Counted from the first letter of the stretch, positions 6,550 through 14,554 are shown. The stretch is DNA of 14,631 nucleotides from Zetaproteobacteria bacterium (GCA_021545665.1 JAJRTX010000052.1:1-14631); one strand, 5' to 3'. Notes: a model not told the origin generated them from the letters alone. Numbers and translations: made by a program.

Positions 6550-7938
6550 ATGATTATTACCGTATTATCCATTGCAGCAATTCTCTATCTGGCTTTACAG
6601 CTGGAAGATAAAGCCAGAATCCCGTCACCGATCGGGCTGATTACACTGTCATTTATTTTTCATGCGATATTTGGAAATGTGTTTATGCTCAGTGGAGATT
6701 CCGAGCACTTTGCCGAACTGGTTATCCTGCTTCTACCCATTCTGTTAATCAGTGATTCGCTGGAATTAAAAATTGATGATTTGAAGGAACATGGCCTCAG
6801 CCTCGTGTATCTTTCTATTGTGGCTGTGGCTCTGTCGGTTCTGGCTGCACTTCTTGTCGGGGATATGTTGTTCGACCAATATCACCTGTCTGTGGCAGCT
6901 GTTATCATGCTTTTTGCCATGGTTCTGGCTACAGACCCTGTATCTGTAGTCAGTATTTTTTCCAAGTTCGAGCTGCCACACAGGCTGAAAATTCTGTGCG
7001 AAGGTGAAAGTCTATTTAATGATGCAACAGCTCTGATTGTATTTGTTTTTATCGGTCTTTATGCATTTGATGGCGGAGAGGTTACGTTTGCTTATGTGGC
7101 TCAGACCAGTGGGGTAATTGTTCTGGGCTCGGCTTTGCTGGGTGTGATATTCGGTTTTATTGGCCTTGTGGCTATGAAAACAACGGAAAAAAGGATTGCC
7201 GAATTACTGATCCTGATCATGACCGGTTACGGTTCATTTGAATTGTCTGAACACTTTTATTTGTTGCTCAATCTGTTTGGTGGGCATTCACATATGCATC
7301 TGTCCGGTATTCTGGCCTGTATCTTTTCTACAGTGACTGTTCATCATGTGTTATCCAGGGCTGTTGTCGAGGATGAAATGCTGCTGGAAACAAAGGAGGC
7401 TGAACTGGAACAGGAATCTGCTTCTGCCCAGCCTTCAGGTAGTCTGGTTCATGCCGCAGTGCAGAAGATCAGAGCAACTGTTAAAGAACGTGATCGGCAC
7501 ATTCGTACGAAAGAAGATATCCAGTTGCTTGCTATCGTTGCCAACACCATGCTGTTTGTCGCTATGGCGGAAATTATTGATTTGAAACTACTCTGGCATT
7601 ATAAGGCTGAAATTCTTGTGATGTTTCTGGCAACAACAGTAATTCGTGCTGCCATGATGGCCAAGTTTGCCATGATTACCAACAAGACTGACAAAATGAC
7701 CAATGTGAATTTTCGTTGGTGGGGCGTACTGACTTTTGCAGGTATTAAAGGTGGTTTGTCGGTTGTCATGCTGATGATGATTCCACCCGCGTTTGAGCAT
7801 ATCGAGATGTTTAAGGCAATTGTGGTCGGCATCATTCTGCTGTCGACATTTATTTACTCTGCCATTCTTATTGCTATTATCACCAGGAATAGCCATGTGT
7901 TTTCCAGAGAGTTGCAACAGGAAGGCAAACATCACTGA
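6550..7938 (+). CDS. CPA1-family Na+/H+ antiporter
   Basis: A 462-aa membrane protein with about 12-13 transmembrane segments, of the Na_H_exchanger (NhaP-like) family. The ion-binding core is visible: ATDPVSVV with D129, then EGESLFNDATALIVF with N157-D158, the 'ND' pair typical of electroneutral CPA1 exchangers. A charged loop at about 272-323 (many E, K, R) interrupts the membrane part and probably lies in the cytoplasm. The late motif usually read as G-(L/I)-R-G reads GIKGG with K400, a lysine for arginine. It probably exchanges Na+ (or K+) for H+ for pH and salt control. The ATG start is preceded by AAGGA at a workable distance. The upstream CaCA exchanger is close (55 bp), suggesting a cation-homeostasis pair. 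A strong terminator follows 32 nt after the stop. Confidence 0.9.
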   Translation: MIITVLSIAAILYLALQLEDKARIPSPIGLITLSFIFHAIFGNVFMLSGDSEHFAELVILLLPILLISDSLELKIDDLKEHGLSLVYLSIVAVALSVLAALLVGDMLFDQYHLSVAAVIMLFAMVLATDPVSVVSIFSKFELPHRLKILCEGESLFNDATALIVFVFIGLYAFDGGEVTFAYVAQTSGVIVLGSALLGVIFGFIGLVAMKTTEKRIAELLILIMTGYGSFELSEHFYLLLNLFGGHSHMHLSGILACIFSTVTVHHVLSRAVVEDEMLLETKEAELEQESASAQPSGSLVHAAVQKIRATVKERDRHIRTKEDIQLLAIVANTMLFVAMAEIIDLKLLWHYKAEILVMFLATTVIRAAMMAKFAMITNKTDKMTNVNFRWWGVLTFAGIKGGLSVVMLMMIPPAFEHIEMFKAIVVGIILLSTFIYSAILIAIITRNSHVFSRELQQEGKHH

Positions 7939-7970
7939 TCCATTAATATCAGACCTGTCGGATGAAAAGT

Positions 7971-7998
7971 AAAAGGCCCTGCAAGTGCAGGGCCTTTT
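7971..7998. terminator. Near-perfect palindromic bidirectional terminator
   Basis: The 28-nt element is a 13-bp perfect stem with AG at its centre: a GGCCCTGCA arm preceded by AAAA, and its complement followed by TTTT. The A and T tracts make it work on both strands. It ends the antiporter transcript (+) and could also end the RND operon transcript (-), whose stop codon is 200 bp to the right. Confidence 0.88.
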
Positions 7999-8006
7999 CA
8001 AACGGT

Positions 8007-8045
8007 GTCTGATGCCTAAGGGAGGGGGAGGGAGGGGCACCAGAC
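8007..8045 (+). repeat. G-quadruplex motif framed by an inverted repeat
   Basis: On the plus strand, G-runs of 3, 5, 3 and 4 (8020-8037) are separated by single A loops, the pattern expected of a very stable parallel G-quadruplex. The run is flanked by GTCTGATGCC (8007-8016) and GGCACCAGAC (8036-8045), which pair at 9 of 10 positions. The last two G of the motif are shared with the right arm, so hairpin and full quadruplex may compete. The rest of 7999-8199 shows no gene. Confidence 0.7.
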
Positions 8046-8199
8046 GGAAAGAATAGTAGGCTTTTGCGGTGAGAGAATAATGAATGGTTCATTAAAAGTA
8101 ATTTATGGAGTTGATATTTCCATGCCTTCTCAATGTATATATGGGTGGGTATTTATGACTGCAAAATCAACCGGATAGTGACATTTATGCAATTTATAA

Positions 8200-11100
8200 T
8201 CAGGGAACCGCCGGTTTACCCAAAAGTTTGCGTGTCAGATGTTTTATATCTATAGCTATACCCAGGGCAGCAGGAATGGAGAACAATGTAATAATCGTAG
8301 AAAACATCAGGCCCCATGATAGCGCCAGTGCCATCGGTGCGACAAAGGGATCAAAGCCACCCCAGCCGTAAGCGGTAGGCAGCAGTCCGACCACCGTGGT
8401 GATGGCAGTAAGTAAAACTGCGCGTAAGCGTCGCTTGCCGCTTTCAATAATGGCCTCCCGCCACGGGACACCAGCTTCAATCTGCCGCTGAATAAATACG
8501 GCGATAACCAGTGAAGCGTTGACGACGACACCTGTCAGCGCAACAAAACCCATCAGCGCCATAAATGACAAAGGTTGATCGTGGACAAAGAAGCCGATAA
8601 TAATGCCTATTGCCCCGAAGGGGATCGCCAGCATAACCAGAAAGGGGTAGCTGATGCGATTAAACTGTATGGCAAGGATAACAAAGATGCCGACCAGAGC
8701 AAAAGCAAAGCTGAAGATCAGTCCGCGAACTGATTCTTCACTTTTCTCCTGTTCGCCTCCGAGGTTATATTGTACCTGATCAGCGTCATCAGCCAGCCAT
8801 TTGGTTTTTTCTCGGATAACCAGATCATTTAGTTCTTTTGAGGTGATATTTTTTTGATCCACTTCCGCCGATACATGAATAACGCGCCTGCCATTTTTAT
8901 GTCGAATGCTGCTGGTTCCGGAGCTTGACTCGATATGAGCAATTCTGAACAATGGAACCAGACCACCTTTCTTGTTGGGGATTTCCAGTTTCATGAGAGT
9001 TTTTATATCATGTTGTGCTTTTTCCGGGTAGCGGATGGTGACATCAATTTCTTCTTTTCCACGTTTGATGGTTGAGATACGCAAACCGTCAAATGCAGCG
9101 CGAATATGTATACTGGCTGTTGCTAAATCAATACCGGCATAAGCCGCCAGCTTTCTATCCATGACGATATGAATTTCAGGGTCTCCGGGCTCCAGATCGC
9201 TTTCAATGGCAAAAACACCTCTGGTTGTTTCCAGAATCTTAGTCAGTCGAATAGCAGTCTTTACCATCACGCTTTCATTATTGCCGGTTAATTCCACCTG
9301 CAAGGCACGACCGACAGGAGGCCCGGATTTCTGCATGGTAAAGCTGATATCCAAATCAGGAAACTGAATGGGGATTTCTTTCTCCATCATTGCCATAACA
9401 CTGTAGGCGGAAGTACTTCGTTCCGTAAACGGGGTTAAAATAATGCGTTCAAAACCAAATCTGTCGCCCACCTGTTTAAGTGCTTCCCGCTGGTCTGCAC
9501 TATTTTCTCCTGCCACCATGGTTGTGGTTTCAAGAATTTCAGGATTTACAAGTTCCCGGACTTTAATATCCAGTTCCTGCAGCGTATCCCGCATCTGTTC
9601 CAGTGTGGTGCCTACCGGCATGGTCACGCGCAGGTAAAAGGTGGATTCCGCCCCTGGTGGAAATAGCTGGAACTTCATTTGCCCGGCCAATGCCAGGGAG
9701 GCTGCCAGCCCGGAAATAGTCAGAATGATGGTCAGATAACGCAGTTTGACAGCCAGCTTGAGAAACCATGCATAGATATTTGTTATCCACACAAACAGCA
9801 GTCGTTCTTTGGGTTGTTTATCGGCATTGGCTATGTCACGGATATGATTGGGCAGAATAAAGATGGCTTCCCACCATGAAAAAGCCAGTAAAATGACCAT
9901 AACAACAGGAATCGAATAAATAAATTTACCAATGATGCCATCCATGAACATCAATGGCAGAAAAGCAACAATAGTGGTGAGCACTGTTGCGGTTACCGGA
10001 CCGATTAATTCATGGGTGCCCTTTATGGCAGCCTGTTCCGGATTTAAACCATGTTCCATATGATAAGTGGCATTTTCTCCGATAATAATGGCGTCATCAA
10101 CCATCAGACCGAGAACCATAATGAAGCCGAACATGACCAGAAGATTCAGCGTTACTCCGGAAAAATACAGTACCATCAAACCTGAGAAGAAAATGATCGG
10201 AAGTCCCCACGCCGTAGTCAGGGCCACGGCGGGGCGAAGGAATAACATCAACACTATCAGTACCAGTCCGAGACCAATGGTACCGTTACTCGTTAGTACA
10301 CCAAGGCGTAACCGGGTGATAGTCGAAAAGTCATTATAAGTCCTGACATTGACATTCTCTCCATATTTTTCCGGAATGGTACCCAGATAATCCCGGACTC
10401 GATCAACCAGCTTGATGATATCAGCATCACTTTTTTTGATAACGATCATATTGATGGCCGGATCACCTTCGGCACCGACGTAGCGGGTTGGTCGTTCCAG
10501 TGTTTCACTGATTTCAGCCACATCTTTCAGATACAGAGAATGGCCGCGATCATTGGCCCGCAACACCAGATTTCCGGCATCTTCCGCAGATACAAACTCA
10601 CCGGTAATGCGAATGATACTCTGGCCTTCGGGGGCTTTCAGACGGCCACCAGGGGCATTGACGTTCCAGCCTCTGACCAGAGCAATGATATCGTTGATTG
10701 ATACCCGGTTGTGCCGCATTTTTACGGGGTTGGGCACGATGCGGATCTCCTCTTTCAGATCACCTTGCACAAACACATTGGCTACGCCTTTTATATTGCG
10801 TACGTCATCTTCAATTTGATTACTCAGATGTTTCAGTTCAAGTGGCTGAAAAGCACCGAAGATGGAGAATGTCAGAACGGGAGTCTGTTCTGATTTAATT
10901 TCACTGATAACAGGATCTGTCGGCAGGTCTGTCGGCAGATCAGCACGGTTGATCGCCTGCTGAATATCCGAGACGAGCCGCGATCTGTCTCTGAAATTCG
11001 GATCGACCTCAATAAATATTTGCATATTACCGGCATAGGCAGTTGAACGCATGACATTAATACCATCAATACCTTTCAGTTCCTGCTCAATCGGAGCCAC

Positions 11101-11292
11101 CATCAACCGTTCCACTTCTCTGGGGGCGGCACCGGGATAGACAGCTATCACTGTAATGAGGTCAAAATTCACACTGGGAAAGGCTTCTCTCTGCATACTG
11201 AAACCTGCATAGACACCAGCGGACAGCAGCATTAATGATAGCAGATTAACGATCAGTCCACGTTTCACAAAAAAGGAAATAATAATTTTCAT
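8200..11292 (-). CDS. RND-family (HAE/AcrB-like) efflux pump permease
   Basis: A 1030-aa inner-membrane protein of standard AcrB/MexB length. It has TM1 at about 10-30, a large periplasmic porter domain (REAFPSVNFD, YPGAAPREVE), TM2-6 at about 335-490, a second periplasmic domain, and TM8-12 near the C-terminus. TM4 carries the proton-relay pair in GLMVDDAIIIGEN (D399-D400), and the TM10-11 region carries GFVALTGVVVNASLV, so it should be proton-driven. The substrate cannot be told from sequence. The ATG start is 3 nt after the TolC-like gene's stop, with no clear Shine-Dalgarno, implying translational coupling. A tripartite pump normally also needs a periplasmic adaptor, but none is encoded next to it. 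It is the last gene of the minus-strand cluster; the palindromic terminator at 7971-7998 is the likely end of transcription. Confidence 0.93.
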   Translation of the reverse strand: MKIIISFFVKRGLIVNLLSLMLLSAGVYAGFSMQREAFPSVNFDLITVIAVYPGAAPREVERLMVAPIEQELKGIDGINVMRSTAYAGNMQIFIEVDPNFRDRSRLVSDIQQAINRADLPTDLPTDPVISEIKSEQTPVLTFSIFGAFQPLELKHLSNQIEDDVRNIKGVANVFVQGDLKEEIRIVPNPVKMRHNRVSINDIIALVRGWNVNAPGGRLKAPEGQSIIRITGEFVSAEDAGNLVLRANDRGHSLYLKDVAEISETLERPTRYVGAEGDPAINMIVIKKSDADIIKLVDRVRDYLGTIPEKYGENVNVRTYNDFSTITRLRLGVLTSNGTIGLGLVLIVLMLFLRPAVALTTAWGLPIIFFSGLMVLYFSGVTLNLLVMFGFIMVLGLMVDDAIIIGENATYHMEHGLNPEQAAIKGTHELIGPVTATVLTTIVAFLPLMFMDGIIGKFIYSIPVVMVILLAFSWWEAIFILPNHIRDIANADKQPKERLLFVWITNIYAWFLKLAVKLRYLTIILTISGLAASLALAGQMKFQLFPPGAESTFYLRVTMPVGTTLEQMRDTLQELDIKVRELVNPEILETTTMVAGENSADQREALKQVGDRFGFERIILTPFTERSTSAYSVMAMMEKEIPIQFPDLDISFTMQKSGPPVGRALQVELTGNNESVMVKTAIRLTKILETTRGVFAIESDLEPGDPEIHIVMDRKLAAYAGIDLATASIHIRAAFDGLRISTIKRGKEEIDVTIRYPEKAQHDIKTLMKLEIPNKKGGLVPLFRIAHIESSSGTSSIRHKNGRRVIHVSAEVDQKNITSKELNDLVIREKTKWLADDADQVQYNLGGEQEKSEESVRGLIFSFAFALVGIFVILAIQFNRISYPFLVMLAIPFGAIGIIIGFFVHDQPLSFMALMGFVALTGVVVNASLVIAVFIQRQIEAGVPWREAIIESGKRRLRAVLLTAITTVVGLLPTAYGWGGFDPFVAPMALALSWGLMFSTIITLFSIPAALGIAIDIKHLTRKLLGKPAVP

Positions 11293-11295
11293 TAT

Positions 11296-12804
11296 TTATG
11301 GTTTGCTGGATTCCATTGTTGTCGCCAATAGCCCCAGATCATGAAGCAGGATTCCCTGTGCCCATGATAGTTGTCTGATGGCCAGTTGCAGCGTCAATTG
11401 CTGCAACTCGGCATTTAATTCCGCATTGCGCAACTCACCCTCAAACTGTACCAGTGTCGCCGTATCCGAACGACCTTCCCTGTAGCGTTGCATTTCGGCA
11501 GTAAATTTCTTCTTCTCCGCTTCTGCTTGTTGAATAGCCAGAATCAGTGTCGGTCTGGATGTTCGTGCTGCTGTTAATGCTATCGCCAGATCATCTTTAA
11601 TCTGTTCCAGTATACGTTCCCGATCCGCAGAAATACGCTCGTATTCCAGTTCAGCTTTGATGATAGCGGCACGGGCACTGTTGCGATTGACAACGTCACT
11701 GAATTCCAGTGTTAAGGAAACAAAACGATCTTTAATGCTCATGCCACTGGCAAGAGCGGTTCCAGGTGCACCGCTCAGCGAACGTGTGCCGAGTTCAGTA
11801 ACAACATCCAGTTGTGGGTGGTCAGCATCCTGTAGAAGCGTTAATTGCGCGCTGGCAGCTTCCTGCTGAGCCTTCAGGAGCCGTAACTCCGGGCGCTTGC
11901 TTTCTGCAATTTGCATTGCATCCCGCATGGAAGGTATGATCTCCAGTGTTTGATCTGTAACGGTGATTGTTAACGGCATATCGGAAGGTTCCAGCATCAG
12001 CCTGTTTATTGTACTTTGGTCGCTGATCCTTCTTGCTGTGGCCTGCTGAAAATCCGTTTTACGTGCTGCCAGCAGTGCTTCCGCCTGTAGGCGATCTGCT
12101 CGTTCAATCAGACCAAATTGCTCGCGTGAGCGCTGGTAAGACAGCAGTTTCCTGGCTCGGGCTACAGCCTGTTCTGCATTGCGGATATTTATATCGTCTG
12201 AAGCCAGTTGATAATAGGCAGTGAGCGCCTGCAAGCTCAATGTATGAGCAATAACCTGTTGCTGATGTTGTGCCGCCTCAAAATGAGCCAGTGCCGCTTT
12301 CCTGGCTTCATGGTAATCTGGCCGTTTTGCACCGCGAAACAGAGGATGACGATAGTTAAGGCTGATCTGGCTACGGTAGGCTGGATTAAATTTTGATAAT
12401 TGCCCTGCAAGTGGAGATACGAATCCCTGGCCGGTGCGAGTATAAGTATAATTCGCACCAAGGGTTCCACCGTTGGCAAGCGGCTTCGAAATGGTTGCCG
12501 ACAACTGACCGGTGCGGGCTTCCGAGGCCTGAAAATCACTGGATACCGGAGTCTTTTCATCGCTGGCACTAATGGTTGCTGTCACAGTCGGGTCAAGTTG
12601 CCCGTCAACGCTACGGGTTTCAGTTTGAGCAATCGCAATATCAAACTGGCCAACTTTTAAATCGGGATGATGACTGAGTACGGATTTAACGACCTGACCC
12701 AAGTTCATATTTTTGGCAAATACAGCAGTTGTTGGAGCAGTTAGACAGAGTATGATTGTCATCATTGTTATGAATACTTGGATCATGGATATCCTTTTTT
12801 TCAT
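11296..12804 (-). CDS. TolC-like outer-membrane efflux protein
   Basis: A 502-aa protein with a signal peptide (MKKR start, hydrophobic core to about residue 30, AVFA-K cleavage region) followed by two outer-membrane efflux (OEP) repeats. These have long amphipathic helices rich in A, Q, E, L and R (for example RKAALAHFEAAQHQQQVIAH) and beta-strand segments with TYTRTG and ISLNYRHPLFRG. It should trimerise into an outer-membrane/periplasmic channel for the RND pump encoded 3 nt downstream. The ATG at 12804 is chosen for the KKR n-region of the signal peptide. An ATG at 12786 has a better ribosome site (AAGGA, 6-nt spacing) but would drop those lysines. The frame is also open upstream to an ATG at 12939, adding 45 polar residues ahead of the signal peptide. 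Confidence 0.88.
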   Translation of the reverse strand: MKKRISMIQVFITMMTIILCLTAPTTAVFAKNMNLGQVVKSVLSHHPDLKVGQFDIAIAQTETRSVDGQLDPTVTATISASDEKTPVSSDFQASEARTGQLSATISKPLANGGTLGANYTYTRTGQGFVSPLAGQLSKFNPAYRSQISLNYRHPLFRGAKRPDYHEARKAALAHFEAAQHQQQVIAHTLSLQALTAYYQLASDDINIRNAEQAVARARKLLSYQRSREQFGLIERADRLQAEALLAARKTDFQQATARRISDQSTINRLMLEPSDMPLTITVTDQTLEIIPSMRDAMQIAESKRPELRLLKAQQEAASAQLTLLQDADHPQLDVVTELGTRSLSGAPGTALASGMSIKDRFVSLTLEFSDVVNRNSARAAIIKAELEYERISADRERILEQIKDDLAIALTAARTSRPTLILAIQQAEAEKKKFTAEMQRYREGRSDTATLVQFEGELRNAELNAELQQLTLQLAIRQLSWAQGILLHDLGLLATTMESSKP

Positions 12805-12949
12805 ATTTGTCGAAGTTCCAGGGAAGTGCTGATTAATTTCGGGCCAACTGATTTTCTGCCTGAAAAAGTGTAGATCAAGGCTATTGGCAAGATCTTTAAC
12901 GTCGATATGCGCATTTTCAGATGTAAAGTGGTGAGTCATGGATTTCGTA

Positions 12950-13258
12950 CTATTCTGTTCCGGCCAGTTTTGTTTGTACGCTATCCACTTTATCCTGCAT
13001 CGTCTGTTTTTTATCAATGCGCGTACCCAGCCGGATTGATGTGGTAATGCGAGGGGCATCCAGAGCATGAATCTCCTTGTGGCAACGTTTGATAGCGTCA
13101 ACCACATCGTCCCAGTCGCCTTCAATATTTGTTCCGTAGGCATGTAGTTTGGGATTGAGTCCGGCTTCATTGAAAATTTGTTCACAAACCACAATATATT
13201 TTGAGACAGAAACGCCTACTCCAAGAGGTACGATACATACGTCTGCAATAGTTCTCAT
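12950..13258 (-). CDS. MTH1187/YkoF-family (DUF77) thiamine-binding-type protein
   Basis: A 102-aa single-domain protein with the TIGR00106/UPF0045 pattern. It has an N-terminal VPLGVGVSVSKYI strand-turn-helix, LHAYGTNIEGDWDDVVDAIKRCHKEI in the middle and PRITTSIRLGTRIDKK near the end, followed by a polar tail. Members fold as ferredoxin-like dimers/tetramers, and some bind thiamine or its pyrimidine moiety; the true role in most bacteria is unknown. It appears cytosolic, with no signal peptide. The ATG start is supported by AAGGAG at an ideal 7-nt spacing. It lies 17 nt after the 94-aa gene and about 145 nt before the TolC-like gene, so it is probably co-transcribed with the efflux genes. 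Confidence 0.88.
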   Translation of the reverse strand: MRTIADVCIVPLGVGVSVSKYIVVCEQIFNEAGLNPKLHAYGTNIEGDWDDVVDAIKRCHKEIHALDAPRITTSIRLGTRIDKKQTMQDKVDSVQTKLAGTE

Positions 13259-13275
13259 GCTAGTCTCCTTATCCC

Positions 13276-13560
13276 TTACCTGTTGGCAAGTTCAATAAAT
13301 TTCCTCAGTTTTTCTCTGCAGTGCAGAATATGGTGATCCGGCAGGTTAACGTCACCCATCATTTTCAGTAGTGACTTATCATCTGCATCAAATAGGGCGA
13401 CAATACTGATAATTTCCTTCTGATGCGTATCATGTGCAGAGTTCAGCAGTTCAATAGTCGGGATATTTTCTACATATCTTTTGTGTGCCCAGAATAATAA
13501 CTCTTCCGGAGGAATCTGGCAGAAGCAGTTTTTCGGATGTTTTAGATGCTCTTCATGCAT
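13276..13560 (-). CDS. Hypothetical 94-aa His/Cys-containing protein
   Basis: A short, soluble, mainly helical-looking protein that I do not recognise. The N-terminus is rich in His (H2, H5, H8) and followed by C12 and C14 (NCFCQ). A second cluster near the C-terminus has H76, H77, H80 and C81, so metal or Fe-S binding is possible but unproven. It has no signal peptide or membrane segment. The ATG at 13560 has an AAGAGA-type ribosome site 5 nt upstream. It lies between rnfB (69-nt gap) and the DUF77 gene (17-nt gap), on the same strand, so it is probably part of the same operon and may work with RnfB. It is likely a real gene because of the tight spacing and ribosome site. Confidence 0.7.
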   Translation of the reverse strand: MHEEHLKHPKNCFCQIPPEELLFWAHKRYVENIPTIELLNSAHDTHQKEIISIVALFDADDKSLLKMMGDVNLPDHHILHCREKLRKFIELANR

Positions 13561-13629
13561 ACTTGTCTCTTTTTGTCAGTAATGGCTGGACTATTCCGGG
13601 CACCCTTATTATGAAGGTGACCAGGATTG

Positions 13630-14223
13630 TTATTTCTTGTCCGGATGATCACCATGGGCCTCCCGTCTTTCAAGTCCTAGTTTGGCCCGGTTTGTTTTTG
13701 GCAATGGCCAGGACCAGTGTTCCAGCAGTTCAGGCTTGACCAGCATATCAATACAATCGACCGGGCAGGGATCAACACAGAGTGTGCAACCGGTACAATG
13801 ATCAGAAATCACAGTATGTAGTTGTTTGGGGGCGCCGATAATGGCATCCACTGGACAGGCTTTGATGCACAGTGTGCAGCCAATGCATATGTCCTCATGA
13901 ATATAGGCCAGCATAGGTGCAGCTGGTTCTTCTTCAAGTTGCTTGGGTTCAACACCCATCAGATCAGCAATTTCAAGCATGGTTCGTTCACCACCGGGAA
14001 TGCAGTGGTTCACATCTACTTCACCATTTGCGACAGCATTGGCATAAGGTTTGCAACCGGGATAACCGCACTGACCGCATTGTGTCTGAGGAAGCAGGGC
14101 ATCAATCTTATCCACGATAGGATTGCTTTGGACACGAAAAACTTTCTGTGCGATTCCAAGCAATAAGCCTGCAACCAATGCAAACGCACCAAGACTTAAC
14201 AGAGCATAAAATAATTGAGTCAC
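13630..14223 (-). CDS. rnfB: RnfB/RsxB-like ferredoxin protein (orphan)
   Basis: A 197-aa protein with the RnfB layout. One N-terminal membrane helix spans about residues 5-25. The 4Fe-4S domain has C49, C52, C57 and C74 (CGQCGYPGC...C). Two classical ferredoxin 4Fe-4S motifs follow: [12 protein letters not shown] (C113, C116, C119, C123) and [12 protein letters not shown] (C143, C146, C149, C153). All cluster cysteines are present. In the full Rnf/Rsx complex RnfB relays electrons between ferredoxin and the membrane subunits. Here no rnfA, C, D, G or E gene is adjacent, so it may serve as a stand-alone electron carrier, as proposed for orphan RnfB in other proteobacteria, or the other genes may lie elsewhere. 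The GTG start overlaps the stop of a 27-codon ORF by 4 nt (GTGA) and has no ribosome site of its own, so translation is probably coupled. Confidence 0.9.
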   Translation of the reverse strand: MTQLFYALLSLGAFALVAGLLLGIAQKVFRVQSNPIVDKIDALLPQTQCGQCGYPGCKPYANAVANGEVDVNHCIPGGERTMLEIADLMGVEPKQLEEEPAAPMLAYIHEDICIGCTLCIKACPVDAIIGAPKQLHTVISDHCTGCTLCVDPCPVDCIDMLVKPELLEHWSWPLPKTNRAKLGLERREAHGDHPDKK

Positions 14224-14303
14224 AGGTTTGAAGCCGGATTATTCATGTAACTTTCGAACTCAGGATAAGCCTGCATCATTGCCTTTTGTTCATTTGAATT
14301 CAC
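14220..14303 (-). CDS. 27-aa small ORF translationally coupled to rnfB
   Basis: A GTG at 14303, preceded by GAGGAG (14317-14312) at 8-nt spacing, opens a 27-codon frame containing [20 protein letters not shown]. Its TGA overlaps the rnfB GTG as GTGA. This is the best ribosome site in the region, while rnfB itself has none, so ribosomes probably enter here and pass to rnfB. The peptide is soluble and acidic-neutral, with no signal or membrane segment. It could be a functional small protein or simply a coupling leader; I know no family for it. Confidence 0.6.
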   Translation of the reverse strand: MNSNEQKAMMQAYPEFESYMNNPASNL

Positions 14304-14311
14304 AAATAGCA

Positions 14312-14317
14312 CTCCTC
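14312..14317 (-). promoter_or_regulatory. Ribosome binding site GAGGAG of the rnfB leader ORF
   Basis: Read on the minus strand this is GAGGAG, 8 nt before the GTG at 14303. It decides the start of the small ORF and probably drives rnfB by coupling. From here to about 14490 I see no further gene; a promoter for the minus cluster is expected in this stretch, but I cannot place it with confidence. Confidence 0.6.
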
Positions 14318-14492
14318 ACCCCTTGATTGGCCTTATAACTAGGTAGCTGTGCTTCTATCTTGTTATACCAATAGTATCCAGTACAGCACTATTCCATCCA
14401 CATTGAGGCTGTAGAGTTACCGATCAATCCAACATGAAGAATGCTGGAAGGCGTGGATGAAACTCAGATTAAAATGTTACATTTTTTTATAG

Positions 14493-14537
14493 TCCCCGAT
14501 AGGGGATCCGTAAACCCCTCGCCTTTAGGCGACGGAT
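14493..14537 (+). mobile_element. IS200/IS605-family left end with hairpins
   Basis: A perfect TCCCC-GATA-GGGGA hairpin (14493-14506) is followed by an imperfect one. Its outer stem is ATCCG (14506-14510) with CGGAT (14533-14537), its inner stem TCGCC-TTTA-GGCGA (14519-14532), and there is an 8-nt one-sided bulge. Subterminal imperfect hairpins like this are the structures recognised as single strands by TnpA. The exact left boundary lies somewhere in the AT-rich tract before 14493. Confidence 0.65.
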
Positions 14538-14554
14538 AGGTAGTTTTCCATGTT

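Noticed and set aside
8040..8199. Possible small gene or tRNA in the convergent gap
   Set aside because: No cloverleaf and no frame with a start and ribosome site was seen.
12940..13194. TolC-like protein extended to 632 aa from 13194
   Set aside because: That extension overlaps the well-supported DUF77 gene in another frame and buries the signal peptide.
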